Assembly: GCF_030052815.1 (NCBI RefSeq)
Contig: NC_079494.1
Location: 36,194,467-36,258,466 of the forward strand
Length of the DNA stretch: 64,000 nt
Origin: Hevea brasiliensis
Taxonomy: Eukaryota > Streptophyta > Magnoliopsida > Malpighiales > Euphorbiaceae
Direction: 5' to 3'
The position numbers and the translations under genes are program-made. This document shows, in pieces, positions 10,724-21,405 of this stretch (its first letter is position 1; each line of letters starts with the position of its first letter). The notes under the pieces were generated by a model. That model was given only the letters and a program-made list of their open reading frames with translations. It was not told the origin of the DNA and did not search any database.

Positions 10724-11681
10724 TTGAAGAAATGTTTGACTGAAGCTCCAGTCATTCCTTTACCTACTCCGGGTAAAGAATACACAGTTTATAGTGATGC
10801 TTCTCACAATGGGTTAGGCTGTGTATTGATGCAAGATCGAAATGTCATTGCTTATGCATCACGCCAGCTAAAACCGCATGAGAGGAACTATCCGACACAT
10901 GATTTGGAGCTTGCAGATATTGTGTTTGCTCTTAAGATCTGGAGACACTATTTGTATGGAGAGAAATGCTATATCTACACAGATAATAAGAGTTTAAAGT
11001 ATTTGGGCACTCAGAAAGAGTTGAATTTGAGACAAAGGAGACGGTTAGAGTTGATAAGAGACTATGATTGTCTGATAGACTATCACCCAGGGAAAGCTAA
11101 TGTTGTGGCTGACGCCTTAAGTCACAGGACTATGGCAAGTCTACAGGTTACTCCTTTGTCTATGGTACATGAGTTAAGATCACTGCATGCCAGCTTAGAG
11201 ATTAATGATGATGGGCAGACAACAGTTGTATGGCATGTACAGCCAGTATTGAGTGATCAGATCAGAATGGCTGCTCAGAATGATCAGAAGTATCATAAGC
11301 TATTGAAAGAAGTCCGGCAAGGCAAGAAACCAGAATTCTCAATCAGAGATGATGGTCTACTGCTGCACCAGGGCAAAATATGTGTTCCTAATGATGTCGA
11401 TTTGAGGCAAATCATTTTGAAGGAAGCACATGAGTCTCCTTTTGCCATGCATCCTGGTGGCACAAAAATGTATAGAGGGCTAAAGGAGCATTACTGGTGG
11501 ATGGGTATGAAAAGAGATGTGGCAGAGTTTATTTCCAAAAGCCTAACTTGTCAGCAAGTAAAGGCAGAGCATCAACTACCCGCTAGGTTGTTACATCCAC
11601 TACCAATACCAGAATGGAAATGGGAGAGAATAACGATGGATTTTGTGATGGGACTTCCGAGGACATAAAAAAGTCATGATT
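10724..11681 (+). pseudogene. E3 RNase H and integrase N-terminus, truncated
   Basis: A clean 314-residue stretch. RNase H motifs are [11 protein letters not shown] (about residue 22), [16 protein letters not shown] and [11 protein letters not shown], ending with the DALSHR block; the usual form is DALSRR/RK. The integrase zinc-binding region follows ([20 protein letters not shown]) with [11 protein letters not shown]: the first Cys of the CX2C pair is Ser here, while E9 keeps Cys. It reaches the start of the core ([12 protein letters not shown]), hits a TAA at 11666 and breaks off into E4 about 15 bp later. Confidence 0.87.
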
Positions 11682-12242
11682 CCATATATAACTAGTAGGA
11701 GCCAACACATGCCCATATACCCATACACAGTATAAGTATGAAAGCAGTATCAAACTCAAACTACCTATATACAAGATAACTGTGCTATCTCAGGTCTAAA
11801 GATTATATGCACTGATATGATTTATGACAAAACATTGACAAGAGTAAACTCCATGTGCTTGTCATAAGTGTCACTGGTTCGGCCTACTTATCATTTATAA
11901 GTGCCTATCATGTTTGTCATATGGCATGAGACTCACCATTCCATCTTATTTATATCTCATATAAAAAACTTGGGAACAAACATGAATATAATCTTTCTGG
12001 ATAAGTCATGTCCTTATTATGAAGTATCCTCGATTGTGAACCTATTTATGATACTTTGTACAAGAAATATTGTCACTTATATTCTCAACAACTTAAGAAT
12101 ATAATTTCTAACAAAATATCAATGGACCTTTTCTATTACACATAAATATATTATGTAAACGGAAAAGTGGAAATGCCTTTTATTAATAAAAATATGTACA
12201 AGATACATACTAAATGATATGTTCTAAGGCATACTACTAACA
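11682..12242 (-). repeat. E4: 5' end of a copia LTR (E12 family), fragment
   Basis: This is the reverse complement of about the first 560 bp of the E12 LTRs (51644-52205). It ends exactly at the LTR terminus (minus-strand TGTTAGTAGTATGCC starts at 12242), immediately against the E5 LTR. The other end is broken inside the LTR near the TCCATATATAACTAG block. The rest of that copia element is gone, so E4 is a scar of an older insertion plus a deletion that also removed the right end of E3 and the left end of E5. A short plus-strand reading frame at 11901-12104 is antisense LTR and not a gene. Confidence 0.85.
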
Positions 12243-13421
12243 GAGGCTGCCACTAGTTTACACATATCCATCCACTTCCATATTTTCTTTTCAAGCTTTC
12301 AAATCAAACCTTACACATGGAATTCAACTTCAATACAATTAAACATTTAAATCATCATCCAAACAACCATTTACATGCAAGGATAAGCTATTCATGGTGA
12401 GGTTTCATGGCTGCTTAAATGGCTCAACTCCAATAATTCATCAACAACCAAAATTCTTCCATAAATCAACTACCCACAACCTTGGTTACACTTTTAATGA
12501 AACAAGGATTGAAAACACCCACTTACCTCTTTTGGACTTCTTCAAAACCTCACCAAAACTTATCTTTCTTGCTCCAAGTATGCTTCCCAAGGTGTATGGA
12601 ACAACTTTAGTGAAGGAACTCTAACAAATGGAAGCTTGGATCATGGAGAGAGAAAGCTTGTTTGGGACATCCATGGAGTTTTCCTTCGAGAGAGAAATAT
12701 AATTCGACAACGTGGTGATTCAAGGTTGAAGATGAGTTTTTGCTGTCCCATTTAGCTTAACTAGGTGTCCCAAATCTACCTTAGTGGAGCACTAATGTAG
12801 CATATTGATTATTTATTCCAAAATTTCATTATTCCCACATTTACCTCATTTCTTTTTCTATTTACATAATGTATCTCATTTTAATTTTTCATGACATTTC
12901 TAAAATGTAATATAATTTATTTTTAATGGACATTTAGGTCAAAAGGATCTTGGGGTGTCAATTGACCACAACACCCCTATTCGAGTTGCATTTTGACTTT
13001 TTCGGTAACAACGATTTTTGTCATTTTCTCGATTTCTCGTTTTTCTTTGTACTAATTAATTAATTTTTCTTTGTATTAATTAATTAATTTTTCTTTGATA
13101 TTTCTAATGAAATTTATACTTCAATAAGTCTTTAATTATGTCTCAAAACTAAATTCCAAGGGTTCCCTGCAGTCCTGGGGTCGGCTATTGCCTACGCCGT
13201 AATTTACCCGTGCGGTCACCCATCGCTGCAGTGTTGGCTCATTTAACTTAGTTTCATTTCATTACTATTATTTTTCCTTTTTTTTTTATTTTCTTTTCTT
13301 GTATTTCATTATTTTATGTCTCCTCACTAACATTTAAATATAATACCAAGCATCCTAGCTGTCCGGACAGACACTGTCACCGGAACAGTAGAACGCACTA
13401 CCGAACATAGGGGTGTTACAA
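12243..13421 (-). repeat. E5 3' LTR, first 1,179 bp only
   Basis: Minus-strand LTR starting TGTAACACCCC at 13421, next to a polypurine tract, so it is the downstream LTR of E5. It aligns with 29390-30547, the matching part of the E5 5' LTR, with only scattered differences. It is broken at 12243 by E4. The GC-rich block (GCGATGGGT) lies around 13150-13250. Plus-strand reading frames inside are antisense and not supported. Confidence 0.88.
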
Positions 13422-13435
13422 TTCTCCCCCACTTA
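13422..13435 (-). other. E5 polypurine tract
   Basis: Minus-strand AAGTGGGGGAGAAT ends exactly at the TG of the 3' LTR. This is the plus-strand DNA primer in LTR retrotransposons and identifies this copy of the LTR as the 3' one. Confidence 0.85.
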
Positions 13436-14298
13436 AAAAAAATTTCGTCCGCGAAATTTTATCCAATAGCCATCTTGCAATAGTTTTACGTTTATTTTAT
13501 CCTTTCTATATGATCGTACAATATTCTTTCCTTTGAATTTGTATAAGACTTTTAACAATCTAGTATAACATTTAATTTGTTTGTATAACACCAATCTTCT
13601 CTTACTATTGTTCTGTCTAATATTTCAGTATGTTTCCTTATTGAATGACCCTTGAGGTCATGTTAGAATTATTTATCTAGTCATGGGTCCTTTCACCATT
13701 CTAGTCAACAATCTTACTCACATTCGTAATATTTCTTTGTTATATCTAAACCAACTGTTCAAATTTTTACTTCCACAACTCTTTTTATCTATTAATATTC
13801 TATAACTTACTTTCTTTTGTACTAAACTATAACCTTTCGATATTTTAACTTTTGAGTTTTAAATCCCTAAGTAGGATTTTCAAACTTATTTCCAATAATA
13901 AAATTTTGTCCTGGCATAACTATATCAAAACATATGCCATTGGCAACTATTCTCATCTTGGTGTACTATCGAGTAGTACGTAGCTCTACACAATAATCTC
14001 AAGTCAGTACTGTAATCTGTAGCTTACAGTACAAACATCAAGAACATTGCATAGTTACTATGATACATTCCAATAGATCAAACTTTCCTATCTTTTATCT
14101 TTTTCGAATTCACTAATATCCGAAACTTATTCTGATTACAATATCCACTGACAATTACTAACTGTAACATCTTTGCTCTCATCTAGAGCAATTCCATTAT
14201 TATAACTTACTTTTAGGTGACTAACAAATTTTTTTTTATATGATGGATAGCAGGAAGGCAAACAATACTGGCACTAACATAAAAGTATGCAGACCCCA

Positions 14299-14347
<49 letters not shown>

Positions 14348-14400
14348 TTACTAATTTAAAGAGTACCAGCAACGATGCCAAAAGTCTCAGCCTCTTCCCT
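13436..14400 (-). other. E5 non-coding spacer in place of pol
   Basis: About 960 bp of AT-rich sequence with no pol homology on either strand. The gag-proximal edge keeps only the first protease codons (EEAET..VAGT) before homology to E9 stops. From about 13850 to 14214 it is clearly similar to E6 21778-22138, including the shared word GTACTGTAATCTG and the surrounding CTTACAGTAC. It ends near a TA microsatellite. It may be captured or leftover retroelement sequence; I cannot identify a source. Confidence 0.7.
14300..14345. repeat. (TA)n microsatellite
   Basis: An uninterrupted run of about 22 TA units inside the E5 spacer, absent from the matching place in E6. Ordinary dinucleotide slippage is the likely origin. 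Confidence 0.95.
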
Positions 14401-15630
14401 CTATTGTATAGTGTATACTCTAGCTGAAGCATCACCCTGTTCTGGCTGATTCACAGTACTCTGACTTCTAGGTGTACTACCCCTACACCTACCTCTGCCT
14501 CTACTAACTGATGGTGAACTCTTTGGGGTAGAAACTTGGGTTGATCCCTCTGGTGTAGTAAATGATCCAGAACGACGTGGATTTATACAATCCCTAGCAA
14601 AATGACCAGTCTCTCCACAATTAAAACATGCTCCTATGGCTCTATAACATACCCCACTATGTGGTTTACCACAAGTTTTATAAAGTCGATCCGACAGTGC
14701 ATTTCTGGGTTTTTGCTGAGTTTGCTGATCTGATCGAGGTGGTTTCTGTCTAGAAAATCTATCTCTACCTGATTCGCGTGAGCTAGATCCTCCAAAGTGC
14801 TTCCTCTTTCCTGACCCACTATCAGGAACTTGATCAGTAGTCTTTCTAATTTTCTCTTTTTCTTCTGTACCCTTTTTAACTGTTTCTTCATTCTCAATTC
14901 TTTCCAGTTCCAGGGCTTGCGATATTAGCTCTGAGAAATTCTGGTGTTGAAACCCCACAACTTGCATTCTTAGATTAGGCCTTAACCCAGTCTCAAAGCA
15001 TTTACATCTGTCTCTAGGAGTGGTAAGCAGGCTTCCTGCATAATGACTCAATCGAGAGAAGTTTATCTCATATTCTGCCACTGTTCTATTCCTTTGCTTC
15101 AGGCTTAAGAACTCTTGTAGCTTCTGGTCTACATAGGCATCTGGGACATATTTTTGTCTAAACTCTCTGAGAAAGTCATCCCATGTCAGCACAGGGGGTT
15201 CAACCAAACTGTGAGGAATGGTTTTCCACCAGTCATATGCATCTCCCTGTAGAAGTGAGACTGAGTACTCAAACTTCAGCTCATCGGTGCAGTGTAGCTT
15301 CCTAAAAACTCTTTCCATCCTTTCCAACCATTGTTCTGCCTCTAGTAGATCCACTTTCTCTTTGAACTCAGTAGCCCCAAACTTAATCAGCTTGTCGTAC
15401 TGCCTAGCTGAAGGCTGTGGTTGTACTACTGGTGTCTGCAGTGGGGCTTGAGTGGGCATGTTACGAGCCATCTGTTGGAATATCGCACCCATCTGTCGAG
15501 CAAATTGAGTAGGGAACTGTGGTATTGAGGGGATTGGTGCAGCTGATCCACCCACATTTTGAAGGGCTGAGGCTTCCCCTTGTACCTCAGCCTCTATTGA
15601 TTGATCGACTGAATGATCCCCTTCTTCCAT
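14401..15630 (-). CDS. gag: E5 gag polyprotein, intact frame (409 aa)
   Basis: The only long unbroken gag in the window. I place the start at the ATG at 15630 (MEEGDHSVDQ) because E3, E6 and E9 begin at the homologous codon; the frame is open further upstream but that part is leader. Residues ~25-75 are Gln/Pro-rich. Residues ~75-240 form the retrotransposon gag core (YDKLIKFGATEFK, LQGDAYDWWKTIPHSL, DDFLREFRQKYVPDAY, YAGSLLTT). A basic Lys/Arg/Ser region follows, with an intact CX2CX4HX4C knuckle CFNCGETGHFARDC near 334-347. It would form the virus-like particle and bind RNA. It ends in TAG just before residual protease codons. Absence of stops, unlike E3 and E9, suggests recent constraint or youth. 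Confidence 0.85.
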   Translation of the reverse strand: MEEGDHSVDQSIEAEVQGEASALQNVGGSAAPIPSIPQFPTQFARQMGAIFQQMARNMPTQAPLQTPVVQPQPSARQYDKLIKFGATEFKEKVDLLEAEQWLERMERVFRKLHCTDELKFEYSVSLLQGDAYDWWKTIPHSLVEPPVLTWDDFLREFRQKYVPDAYVDQKLQEFLSLKQRNRTVAEYEINFSRLSHYAGSLLTTPRDRCKCFETGLRPNLRMQVVGFQHQNFSELISQALELERIENEETVKKGTEEKEKIRKTTDQVPDSGSGKRKHFGGSSSRESGRDRFSRQKPPRSDQQTQQKPRNALSDRLYKTCGKPHSGVCYRAIGACFNCGETGHFARDCINPRRSGSFTTPEGSTQVSTPKSSPSVSRGRGRCRGSTPRSQSTVNQPEQGDASARVYTIQ

Positions 15631-15796
15631 AGTTGATTTGAGGATCTTAGACCTCCTGAACAATAACACAAGGAGATTTTCTCCTATTAGTGCATATTTA
15701 TAATGTAATGTACTGTATGTATCAAACAATGACATTGAGCAGTTGTACTATGAAGGAAAGATATTCAAATTACAGGTCAAAACAGAATTTAAAAAC

Positions 15797-15810
15797 TTGC
15801 TCTGATACCA
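15797..15810 (-). other. E5 primer binding site (tRNA-Met type)
   Basis: Minus-strand TGGTATCAGAGCAA, 8 bp from the LTR end at 15819, the same spacing as E3. Confidence 0.9.
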
Positions 15811-15818
15811 CTAAAACA

Positions 15819-16485
15819 TGTCACACCCTACCCCTCCATAAGGCATAATATGATCCTGTAGTATACTTAATGAATTACCAACTTCATCTATTGATAATGC
15901 ATTAAATATACTATAAGGGATTTTAAAACTTTTCTTACTTCTTTTCATAGTCGTGAGCACTGTTGACAGTTGTTAATTTTTTTTTTTTTTTACTGAAGTG
16001 AAACCAAATAACACATTTGATGTATTAACAATTTCTGTAAAAATTTTGGCAGAGCGCCATCTGTATTTTGAATAAAACAGTTCTTCAAAAACCTGTAAAA
16101 AGAACTTCCAATATTTTGTTCAATCCCCAAACTCCAATATCCAATCAACACAACAAGTTTCTCAACATTTGTTAACTGAATTCCACAATAATTTTCTAGT
16201 GTTTTCAAAAGCTGAGATAAAAAAAATATATCACAATATTTATAAGCCAAAATAATTTACAAATTTAGTTTACAACTTTAATATACAATTTTGATATACA
16301 ATTTTAATTTACAATTTTAATTTACAACTGCTCAAAACCAAAAACAATATATACATACAGTGACATACATTACAATACAAAATGCAAAATATGGTATACT
16401 CAATATACCCGATGAACTCTCAATGTAGCACTAGCAGCCTAGTCTGCTACCCTGTCAGTCTGTCTACTTGCGACAGCAATGAAAA
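15819..16485 (-). repeat. E5 5' LTR, gag-proximal 667 bp
   Basis: Plus-strand reading starts TGTCACACCC at 15819 (LTR 3' end on the minus strand). The sequence is interrupted at 16485 by E6 and continues at 27374; joined without E6 and one GAAAA it matches E9 positions ~39891-40510. No gene is present; the reading frame at 15990-16250 has no recognisable content. Confidence 0.9.
16481..16485. repeat. E6 target site duplication, left (GAAAA)
   Basis: GAAAA immediately before TGTCACAC of E6; the matching copy is at 27369-27373. Five base pairs is the usual duplication for this superfamily. Confidence 0.92.
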
Positions 16486-17104
16486 TGTCACACTCTATTC
16501 CCCCGTATGATGTAACATGATCCCGTAGTACACCTAATGAATTACCGTACTTCGCCTACCGATAACCCATTAGATATAGTACAAGGGATTTTAAAATAAT
16601 TTTCATGAAATTTAAATCATCGATTAAATCTGGTGTTATAAAATTTTTTCAAAATTTCGGTAAAGTGCCGGCTGTATTTTGGAAAAACAGTTCTTCAAAC
16701 CTGAAAAAGAAAATACTCCCAATATGTTTTCTCAAATATAACTCCAAGAAACTTCATTTCATCTCACAATTCAATCTCAATAATCAATCATTTCATTTTC
16801 AAACCAACCTCATCATAAAAGAAACATTTCATTGATTACAAAACTCAAAAATTAATATTACAAAACTATTCAGGTAAATGAAACCACAAATTTACATTTA
16901 CAACAATTTACATTTAATTACATACCAAATTATTTTACAAGAGTTTTTATACAACTGCTCAAATAATTTACATATTTATTATTACATGCATACATGAAAA
17001 CCTGCGTACATGGGTATACCTGGAGCTGATCTGAATGTCTCTTCAAAGAAGCTTACTCAATTGCTCTATGCTCTTTTCACTTGCGACAGAATACAAAGCT
17101 ATCG

Positions 17105-17121
17105 CTGAGTGGTGAACTCAG
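17105..17121 (-). other. Covarying LTR hairpin, E6 3' LTR copy
   Basis: Stem CTGAGT/ACTCAG with loop GGTGA, between ATCG and TGGTGCAC. The second E6 LTR has the same stem at 23878-23894. Confidence 0.75.
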
Positions 17122-18151
17122 TGGTGCACAACTATAATTTAAAACATAGTACAATATACCTTAACAAAAATTACAGCAATTAATTTGGAAATCTAGATAC
17201 TCATCAAATTCCAAAACTCAAAATATTCATTGCCAATAATATAAATAATTTGTATAAAATGACTTTGATCACGAAATTCAATTTATCAAATCATAACTAA
17301 CCATTTAAGGTAATTCCAACAAAATCAATTATACATAAATCATAATTGAAATCACAATTCTTTACTATTCAAAAATATTCTTTATCTCGAAAACCATTCT
17401 TTATCTCACTACCTATGCAAGACTAATCCGAATGGGCCATCTTCGGGGTGATTCTAACTCCCTTTGGTCGGGGAGGTCGAATCGGATTCTAACTTCCTAT
17501 GGTCGGGGAGGTCGAATCATCGTGCACAGTATACACCACAATAATGAATCTTCCGAAAGGGCCATAACATAAAAAAAAAACTTAGATCTAACCTCTAATA
17601 AGAGGAGAATCTAAGCCTGTGCACATACCATGATAATCAAAACACAACTAACTCCATTGTCTTCTCAAGAAATGAGAGAGACGGGTAATAACCTAGTCAA
17701 GCATCTATAGTGAGATATAAAATAATATCACAATCCTTTAGTGAGCATAACTCACAATACAATTCGATTCAAAGTCAATTCCAATATCCAATAATTTTTT
17801 TGCTCATCACAATTCAAATCATAAATTTGCATTTTTCCATGCAAATTGCCCATCACAATTCAAAACATGTTCTTTCACAATTTTCCAAAACATAATTTAT
17901 TCAATCCACAACAATGCTTAATACTTGTGGAAATACCATTTCATAAAGCAAAATTCATACATACTATAACAATTTCAATAATCATTGAATTAAAAACTAG
18001 TTGTTAAACATAATACATAAGAAAAATGTGTCATTTAATCATATAAAATATTCAGAACAAAATCAGTTAAAAACTAGTTGTGCACAAACCTCTGATAAAT
18101 GCCTCTTGGCTATAACTAAGTATTTCCTTCCCCTTCCCTGAGTCTTTGCTA

Positions 18152-18181
18152 ACTGAAACACACAATTTGAAGTGTTTCAGT
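18152..18181 (-). other. LTR hairpin ACTGAAACAC/GTGTTTCAGT, E6 copy
   Basis: Perfect 10-bp arms around ACAATTTGAA. The other E6 LTR (24932-24961) keeps nine of the ten pairs. Confidence 0.85.
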
Positions 18182-20641
18182 ACTCATTTAAACCGTCTCT
18201 AATAATAAGGCTTAATAATTAATTTATTGAATTCTTTTATTTTCCTTAGTCAACCTAAAATGTTGACCCTCGATGCACTCTAGGTGAATTAGGTTTAATG
18301 TTACTAATATGTCACATTTAATAGCCTTTTAGTGTTAGTACATGTTACCAAATTCATTTTCATGTATATTGCATTTTATTGCAATTTGCCAGATTTCAGT
18401 ATACTAATTTGACCTAACCGGATGACCTAGTTCCCTAGGTTTTCTGGTTTCGGTCCAAACTACAAACTTGTAGGTCTATGTCTTATTGCACGTGAGGCAA
18501 AATTTCAGGTCATTCTGAGTTGTGTAGACCAAATTATGGTCAATTTACCAATGCTGGACAGAATGCATCAAAATGGTAACTTTAGGTCATTTTTAGGTCA
18601 CTTTTGATTCTGCCAGTTTTGGTACCTGAACTTGTGCAAGCTATTTGGCTTGGTTCTGGCTATTTCTGGGCTTTGGTGTCTTCATAAGAGTTGTAGATAT
18701 ATATCTCAAATATTCATGGTGAAAATTTCAGGTCAATTGGACCTGTTTTGAGTGAGTTATGGCCAAAACACTAACTGCTGCCCAAATGGTCAATTTTCAG
18801 GCTTTCAAGTCACTAATCCGGATTTGGTCATTTTTCAAGTTGCCTTCTAGGCAGAATTTTGGTAAGCTTCCTCCATGAAAGTTGACACATTTTATGCCTA
18901 CTTTCACCTCCAATTGGTCTCATACCAATTGGAGTCACACACTGAAGGTTCTAAGCCAAAACATACCCTGCCCTATTACACATTGTTCATCCTTTACCAA
19001 TTACACATTCAACACTTACCAAGTTAACTCTTTAATGCTAATTCTGATTTGATATGGTACCAAATCCATTCCTCACTTCATATTATAGTTAACTTGGGCA
19101 GTATATAACCAATTGACAATACACCAATTACAATTCCAATCTACCAAATCTAATTCTAACAACATATACACATAATCACTCCTAACCATAACATATAACT
19201 TCTCTACTATCATAACATATAACTTCACCATTAATTTACATACACATTTAGCAATCTTTAGGACCACAATTCATCAAACAACTTCATGAATTTCAACATT
19301 TTTCAAGAAGTTAATAAGCTGTTGAATTGTAAAGCCTCCTATAATTGCTTTCAGGCTCCAATTTTCACTTGGTCCATCATCACATATACATGAAGTTAAC
19401 TTACTAAAATCTTAAATCACATTAGTCAACATTAATTCTCCAAAATAAATGTAAGAATAGTTCATTTAGTATACAATTCCATGGCTGTCCATTTAGGCAA
19501 TTACGCAGAAAATTTCAAACTCAGAATAAATTTTCAATTCAAGTACTCAACTTTAACATACACCAATAATTAACCTACTAGAACTTTTATTTACTTCAAT
19601 CAACATCAATACCCATCAAATTCATGTGAAAACAATTCAAAGCTCTTTAATCACCACAGTTGCCTAAAATAGTACATAATAATAACTCACCAAAACCTCA
19701 AAATTTCTTTATCAATTTACTTATCTCAAGGTTCCCACAAACTTTACTTAAGAAAGAAAGGAATTTGAACACTTACCTATTGTTGGAGCTTGTTAAATCT
19801 TCACCAAAATCTCTTGAATTTAGTATCAACTTCTTCCTTGTGATGTGGGGATCAAAATTAGTGAAGTTAGCTTTGGTGTTTGAGTTGAAAATGGTGGAGG
19901 TTGTGAAGCTTTCACAATTTCGGCCATGGAGGATTAAAAGGAATTCACTTTGGCGTGGAGAAGGTGAAGGTTGAAGATGAAGTGCTTAGTAGACATACAC
20001 ATGTCCCTTAGTGCTTTTATACCTCCACTCATCCTTAGTGTAATTAATTAAATAATCAAGTTTTAATATTTCCACTTAGCACCTCTAATTTTTCCCTAAT
20101 TACATTTTTATACATAATTTCATTTTTCATGTGATTTTCAAATTTTAATATTACTTATTTTTCATGGACATTGAGGTCAAAAGTCAACTCTAGGTGTCAA
20201 ATGACCAAAATGCCCCACTTCAGGTTATATTCCCGATTTTTCGGTAACACCAATTTTTTATCGTTTTCTCGATTTCTCATTTTTCTTTGTGCTAATTAAT
20301 TAATTTTTCTTTGATATTTCTAATAACATTTATACTTCAATAGACATTTATTTATGTCTTAAAAATATTTTCCAGGGTTCCCCGCGGTCCAGGGCTAGTC
20401 AACGGTCCACGCCGCAACTTCCCAGTGTGGTCACCTATCGCTATGGTTCTCGACTCGTTTAACTTGGTTACATTTCATTGCTATTATTTTTCCTTTATTT
20501 TTCTTGTATTTTCTTTTCTTGTATTTCATTATTTTATGTCTCCTCACCCATATCTAAGTGTAGTTCTAGGCATCCTAGCTGTCTGGACCGACACTAGTCA
20601 CTGAAACAGTAGAACGCACTACCGAACATAAGGGTATTATA

Positions 20642-20655
20642 ATTCTACCCCCCTT
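20642..20655 (-). other. E6 polypurine tract
   Basis: Minus-strand AAGGGGGGTAGAAT ends at the LTR border, equivalent to the E5 and E9 tracts. Confidence 0.82.
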
Positions 20656-20720
20656 AAAATAAATTTTGTCTCGAAATTTTACCTGGCATCAGTTTCTGAA
20701 TAGCTGTGGGTGCTGTCTCC

Positions 20721-21405
20721 TCATGTTCTCTTCCAAGGAGAAACTTTAAGGAATACCTTATTACCCGCTGCATATTCAATATCTCTTCTCTTCAGATCAA
20801 TATAGGACTTCTGACAGTCTAATGCAACCTTGAGTTGATCTCTGATGAATATGATCTTTTCCTCTGTCTGCTGAACAATTTCTGGCCCAATCATCTTTCT
20901 TTCACCTACTTCATCCCAACATAAGGGAGTTCTGCACTTCCTGCCATACAAAGCTTCATATGGAGGCATCCCAATGCTTGATTGGTAACTGTTGTTATAA
21001 GCAAACTCAATCAAAGGCAAGTGTATAACCCAACTACCTTCAAACTCAATCACAAAAGCCCATAGCATATCCTCTAATATTTGAATTACCCTCTCAGACT
21101 GGCCATCTATCTGTGGGTGGAATGCCATGCTTAAGTTCAATCTAGTTCCTAGGGCTCTCTGAAGACTACCCCAGAATCTAGAAGTGAACCTAGGATCTCT
21201 GCCTGATACAATCGATACTGGCACTCCATGCAGTTTTACAATCTTATTTATGTACAATCTGGCCAATCTCTTCAACTATAGTCCATCCAGACTGGCAAAA
21301 AGTGGGCAGACTTGGTTAGTCTATCAACTATGACCCATACTGCATCATGACTATTCTGTGTCCTCGGAAGTCTCATCACAAAATCCATAGTTATCCGTTC
21401 CCTTA
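20721..21405 (-). pseudogene. E6 integrase core and C-terminal fragment
   Basis: Reading begins near 21405 with ITMDFVMRLPRTQNSHDAVW and the first core Asp region (VDRLTKSAHF). After a TAG it continues as a clean 184-residue stretch to 20721. This includes the second core block, where the usual VSDRDPRFT reads VSGRDPRFT (catalytic Asp replaced by Gly), and DGQSERVIQ with the catalytic Glu. The stretch LIEFAYNNSYQSSIGMPPYEALYGRKCRTPLCW is near-identical to E9. It ends at KVSPWKRT where the SH3-like and chromodomain tail is deleted into the polypurine-tract region. Everything upstream of integrase is absent. Confidence 0.87.

Larger units (their letters stand above)
4365..11681 (+). mobile_element. 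E3: Ty3/gypsy retrotransposon, 3' truncated
   Basis: Plus-strand element with a complete 5' LTR, tRNA-Met primer site, gag, protease, RT, RNase H and the beginning of integrase. It stops at about 11681, where an inverted copia LTR (E4) begins; the integrase core, chromodomain, polypurine tract and 3' LTR are absent. The protein sequence is close to E9, so these are two copies of one family in opposite orientation. Both gag and pol have many in-frame stops, mostly at codons one C-to-T or G-to-A step from Gln or Trp. Confidence 0.88.
16486..20641 (-). repeat. E6 3' LTR (4,156 bp)
   Basis: Minus-strand LTR from 20641 to 16486. Its first two bases read TA instead of TG, a single transition at the terminal dinucleotide. 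In plus-strand order it contains a hairpin at 17105-17121, a doubled GGTCGGGGAGGTCGAAT motif at about 17450-17518, a 10-bp-arm hairpin at 18152-18181, the dyad CCAATTGG-N7-CCAATTGG at 18910-18932, the inverse of GGGCATTTTGGTCATTT at 20199-20217 and the GC-rich block at 20378-20470. Short antisense frames (for example 19660-19974) also occur in the other LTR only because LTRs are duplicated; I see no gene. Confidence 0.9.

Noticed and set aside
19660..19974. A 104-residue plus-strand frame in the E6 LTR
   Set aside because: Antisense to the element, not maintained in the other LTR at 26390-26700 because of differences, no recognisable domain.
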